Source: Bradyrhizobium sp.
Lineage (GTDB): Bacteria > Pseudomonadota > Alphaproteobacteria > Rhizobiales > Xanthobacteraceae
Direction of reading: 5' to 3'
Length of the DNA: 16,606 nucleotides
Assembly: GCA_028290305.1 (NCBI GenBank)
Contig: JAQGKC010000261.1
Span: 1-16,606 of the forward strand
Within the stretch, counting starts at the first letter, position 1. Each line of letters opens with the position of its first letter. The notes under the pieces were generated by a model, which was given only the letters and a program-made list of their open reading frames with translations, searched no databases and was not told the DNA's origin. Of this stretch, positions 14,972 to 16,606 are shown one piece after another. A program made the translations under genes and the position numbers.

Positions 14972-15210
14972 AAGCGCCTGCAGGCGAACAGCATCCAGCC
15001 GCATTTCATGCTCGCGCACATGGCGCAGTTCGAGACGGTCGAGCGGCTGATCCGGCGCGGCGTCTACAAAGGTCCGCTGATCCTCAACGTCGGCATCGGA
15101 GGCGGCGCTTCCGGCACCCATCCGGCCGATCTTCTTGAGTTGGTTCGCCGAACGCCAGACGGCGCCGTGTTGACGATCGAGGGAATCATGCGCTCCGTCA
15201 TCCCGATGAA
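14972..15210 (+). pseudogene. Internal fragment of a BKACE (DUF849) family gene
   Basis: In frame with the truncated transposase follows about 80 residues of another protein: IQPHFMLAHMAQFETVERLI, RRGVYKGPLILNV, then HPADLLELVRRTPDGAVLTI and MRSVIPMN. This resembles the part of beta-keto acid cleavage enzymes (BKACE, formerly DUF849) that runs from about the middle of the barrel onward. The family is normally around 270-310 residues, so N- and C-terminal parts are both missing. The 3' edge is ambiguous at about 15200-15222, where the sequence becomes that following the histidine kinase gene on the other strand. The fragment cannot be functional; the fused 260-residue frame ending at 15313 is a rearrangement product. 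The BKACE call rests on remembered family patterns. Confidence 0.65.
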
Positions 15211-15225
15211 CATGATTATCGTCGT

Positions 15226-16606
15226 TCATACCGAGTACGCCTTGGCCAAAGGCAGCGTGAAACAAAACATCGCTCCGCGCTGGCGATGTTCAGCCCAGAT
15301 GCTGCCCCCGTAGCTTTCGACGATTGTGCGTGCGATCGGCAAGCCGAGCCCAGTGCCTTGTTTCTTTGTGGTGACAAACGGATCAAAGATACGCGCGAAA
15401 TTTTCCTTGCGAATGCCCGTTCCTGAGTCGGAAATCATGACCTCGGCGAAATTCGATTCCGCATTGCGGCGGGTCCGAATAGTAAGATTGTGCGGCGCGG
15501 GGGCGCCTTCCATAGCGTCCATCCCGTTCATGACGAGATTGATGATCACTTGCTGCATGTGGATCGGGTCTGCGCGCACCGGCAGCGCCTCGGGCGCAAG
15601 GATGGTCCGCAGTGTAATTTCTCGCTTGACGGCCTCGGGCGTGACGATCTTCACCAGCTCGGGAACCGTGCCGTTCAGATCAAGCTCGCGCAGATCGGCC
15701 TCTTTTCGATCGTTCAGCAAATTCTTCAACCCAAGGATGATATCACCCACACGCTGTTCGTCCCGCACGATGTCGGAAAGGATTTCGCCTATCTGGTTGA
15801 GATCCGGTGGACTGGCTTTGAGCAACATTTGCGCGGCTTCCGCGTTGCTCAAAATCGCCGCGAGCGGCTGATTGAGTTCGTGAGCGATGGACGACGACAG
15901 GACATTTGCAGTCGTAATTCGATTCAGGCGGACAACTTCCCGGCGGCGACTGATGGCTTCAGCTTCGGCGACATTTCGCCGCCGATGCTCGATGACGAGC
16001 CAGGTAATGATCGCGGCCTGCAACAACAATGCAACCACGCCCGCAGTGATTGGCCATCGGTACTGTTCCCATGGACCAGGGGAGCGAAAATAAACTTCGT
16101 TTCCGACCGGTAGCCTGCTTTCACTGATGTTCCAGCGCTGCAGCCCTCTCCAATCATATTTCGGCGCTCCAAATTCGAGCGGAGCGGTCTTGATATTGCC
16201 TGGTGGCTCTCTCTCCAGAATGCGGACGGCGACGCTCGCGGCCTGTCGTTCCACGTCGGCGACTATGGAGAGAGGTCCACCAACGATCCCGCCGCCGAAG
16301 AAGGTATCCGAGTGAGACAACATCGGCGCGTTGGCGGCCGCATGTATACGAGCGAGCGCCTTGTTCTCCTCGTGGGCGACACCCGTTCCATCCACCGATA
16401 ACAGCACGAAAAAGATAGCGGACCCCGGGGGGAGCACAGCCACACGCTGAAGCATTTCTTCGAGCGACAATTCGTTGAACCAGATAAAGGCGACACGGCT
16501 TTCGAACGGCTGGAACGCCCCATGCGTTTCCTCCAGCCAAAACTTCTCGATGGGTGAGTTGCCGATTACAACGGCAATGCCGGTGGTGTCCGGGAGCAGC
16601 GGCAGG
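15226..16606 (-). CDS. Sensor histidine kinase with periplasmic binding-protein-like sensor (5' end outside window)
   Basis: The frame is open from the right edge to the stop at 15226, giving 459 visible residues; the start lies beyond 16606. Visible residues 1 to about 183 resemble the second half of an ABC substrate-binding fold (TTGIAVVIGNS, FFVLLSVDGTG, GGGIVGGP, then a VGNEVYFRSPGPWEQYRW linker). A membrane helix follows at about 184-206. The kinase core has the H-box SSSIAHELNQPLAAIL (His at about 242), N-box INLVMNGMDAM, G1 DSGTGI, F-box FDPFVTTKK and G2 GTGLGLPIA. The sensor probably sits in the periplasm and phosphorylates a separate response regulator, as no receiver domain is attached. 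Its stop overlaps an ATG (ATGA) that opens MNDDNHVHR, probably the beginning of a lost partner gene. Confidence 0.87.
   Translation of the reverse strand, partial: LPLLPDTTGIAVVIGNSPIEKFWLEETHGAFQPFESRVAFIWFNELSLEEMLQRVAVLPPGSAIFFVLLSVDGTGVAHEENKALARIHAAANAPMLSHSDTFFGGGIVGGPLSIVADVERQAASVAVRILEREPPGNIKTAPLEFGAPKYDWRGLQRWNISESRLPVGNEVYFRSPGPWEQYRWPITAGVVALLLQAAIITWLVIEHRRRNVAEAEAISRRREVVRLNRITTANVLSSSIAHELNQPLAAILSNAEAAQMLLKASPPDLNQIGEILSDIVRDEQRVGDIILGLKNLLNDRKEADLRELDLNGTVPELVKIVTPEAVKREITLRTILAPEALPVRADPIHMQQVIINLVMNGMDAMEGAPAPHNLTIRTRRNAESNFAEVMISDSGTGIRKENFARIFDPFVTTKKQGTGLGLPIARTIVESYGGSIWAEHRQRGAMFCFTLPLAKAYSV

Overview
The window is GC-rich, with short intergenic gaps and rhizobial-type gene families: a bestrophin-like DUF4239 protein, AraC regulators, a Tat-exported sulfatase, an EpsC-type serine acetyltransferase, an IS5-family element and a histidine kinase with a binding-protein-like sensor. 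This suggests an alphaproteobacterium of the Bradyrhizobium/Rhodopseudomonas group. That is inference from protein style; no rRNA or other marker is present.

Left part (1-5305): a membrane protein on the minus strand, then two tandem paralogous AraC-family regulators, then a Tat-exported sulfatase, all three on the plus strand. Middle (5306-7586): a frameshifted remnant of a response-regulator receiver domain, an intact FAD/NAD(P)-binding oxidoreductase, and a start-less coding remnant on the minus strand.

Core (7564-14475): an organosulfur-acquisition locus. A luciferase-like (LLM) flavin monooxygenase gene is transcribed leftwards. From the other side of a 345-base intergenic region a six-gene operon runs rightwards: ABC permease, ATPase (4-base overlap), Tat-type substrate-binding protein, DszC/MsuC-like acyl-CoA-dehydrogenase-fold monooxygenase, HpaC-type flavin reductase and serine O-acetyltransferase. 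The simplest reading is import of a sulfonate, sulfone or related compound, oxygenative release of sulfite by two reduced-flavin monooxygenases fed by one reductase, and supply of O-acetylserine so that the sulfur is captured as cysteine. The upstream sulfatase would add sulfate from sulfate esters, making the window look like a sulfur-scavenging region.

Right part (14476-16606): a rearranged junction. The 5' part of an IS5-family transposase gene, with a hairpin over its ribosome-binding site and a one-base frameshift, is fused in frame to an internal piece of a BKACE (DUF849) gene. That piece ends against the 3' end of a histidine kinase gene on the minus strand, whose 5' end lies beyond the window. 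The kinase stop codon overlaps an ATG that probably began a partner gene, now cut off.

No rRNA, tRNA, CRISPR array or phage gene was seen. The most interesting items are the combined import/oxygenation/O-acetylserine operon and the three-part IS/BKACE/kinase junction.
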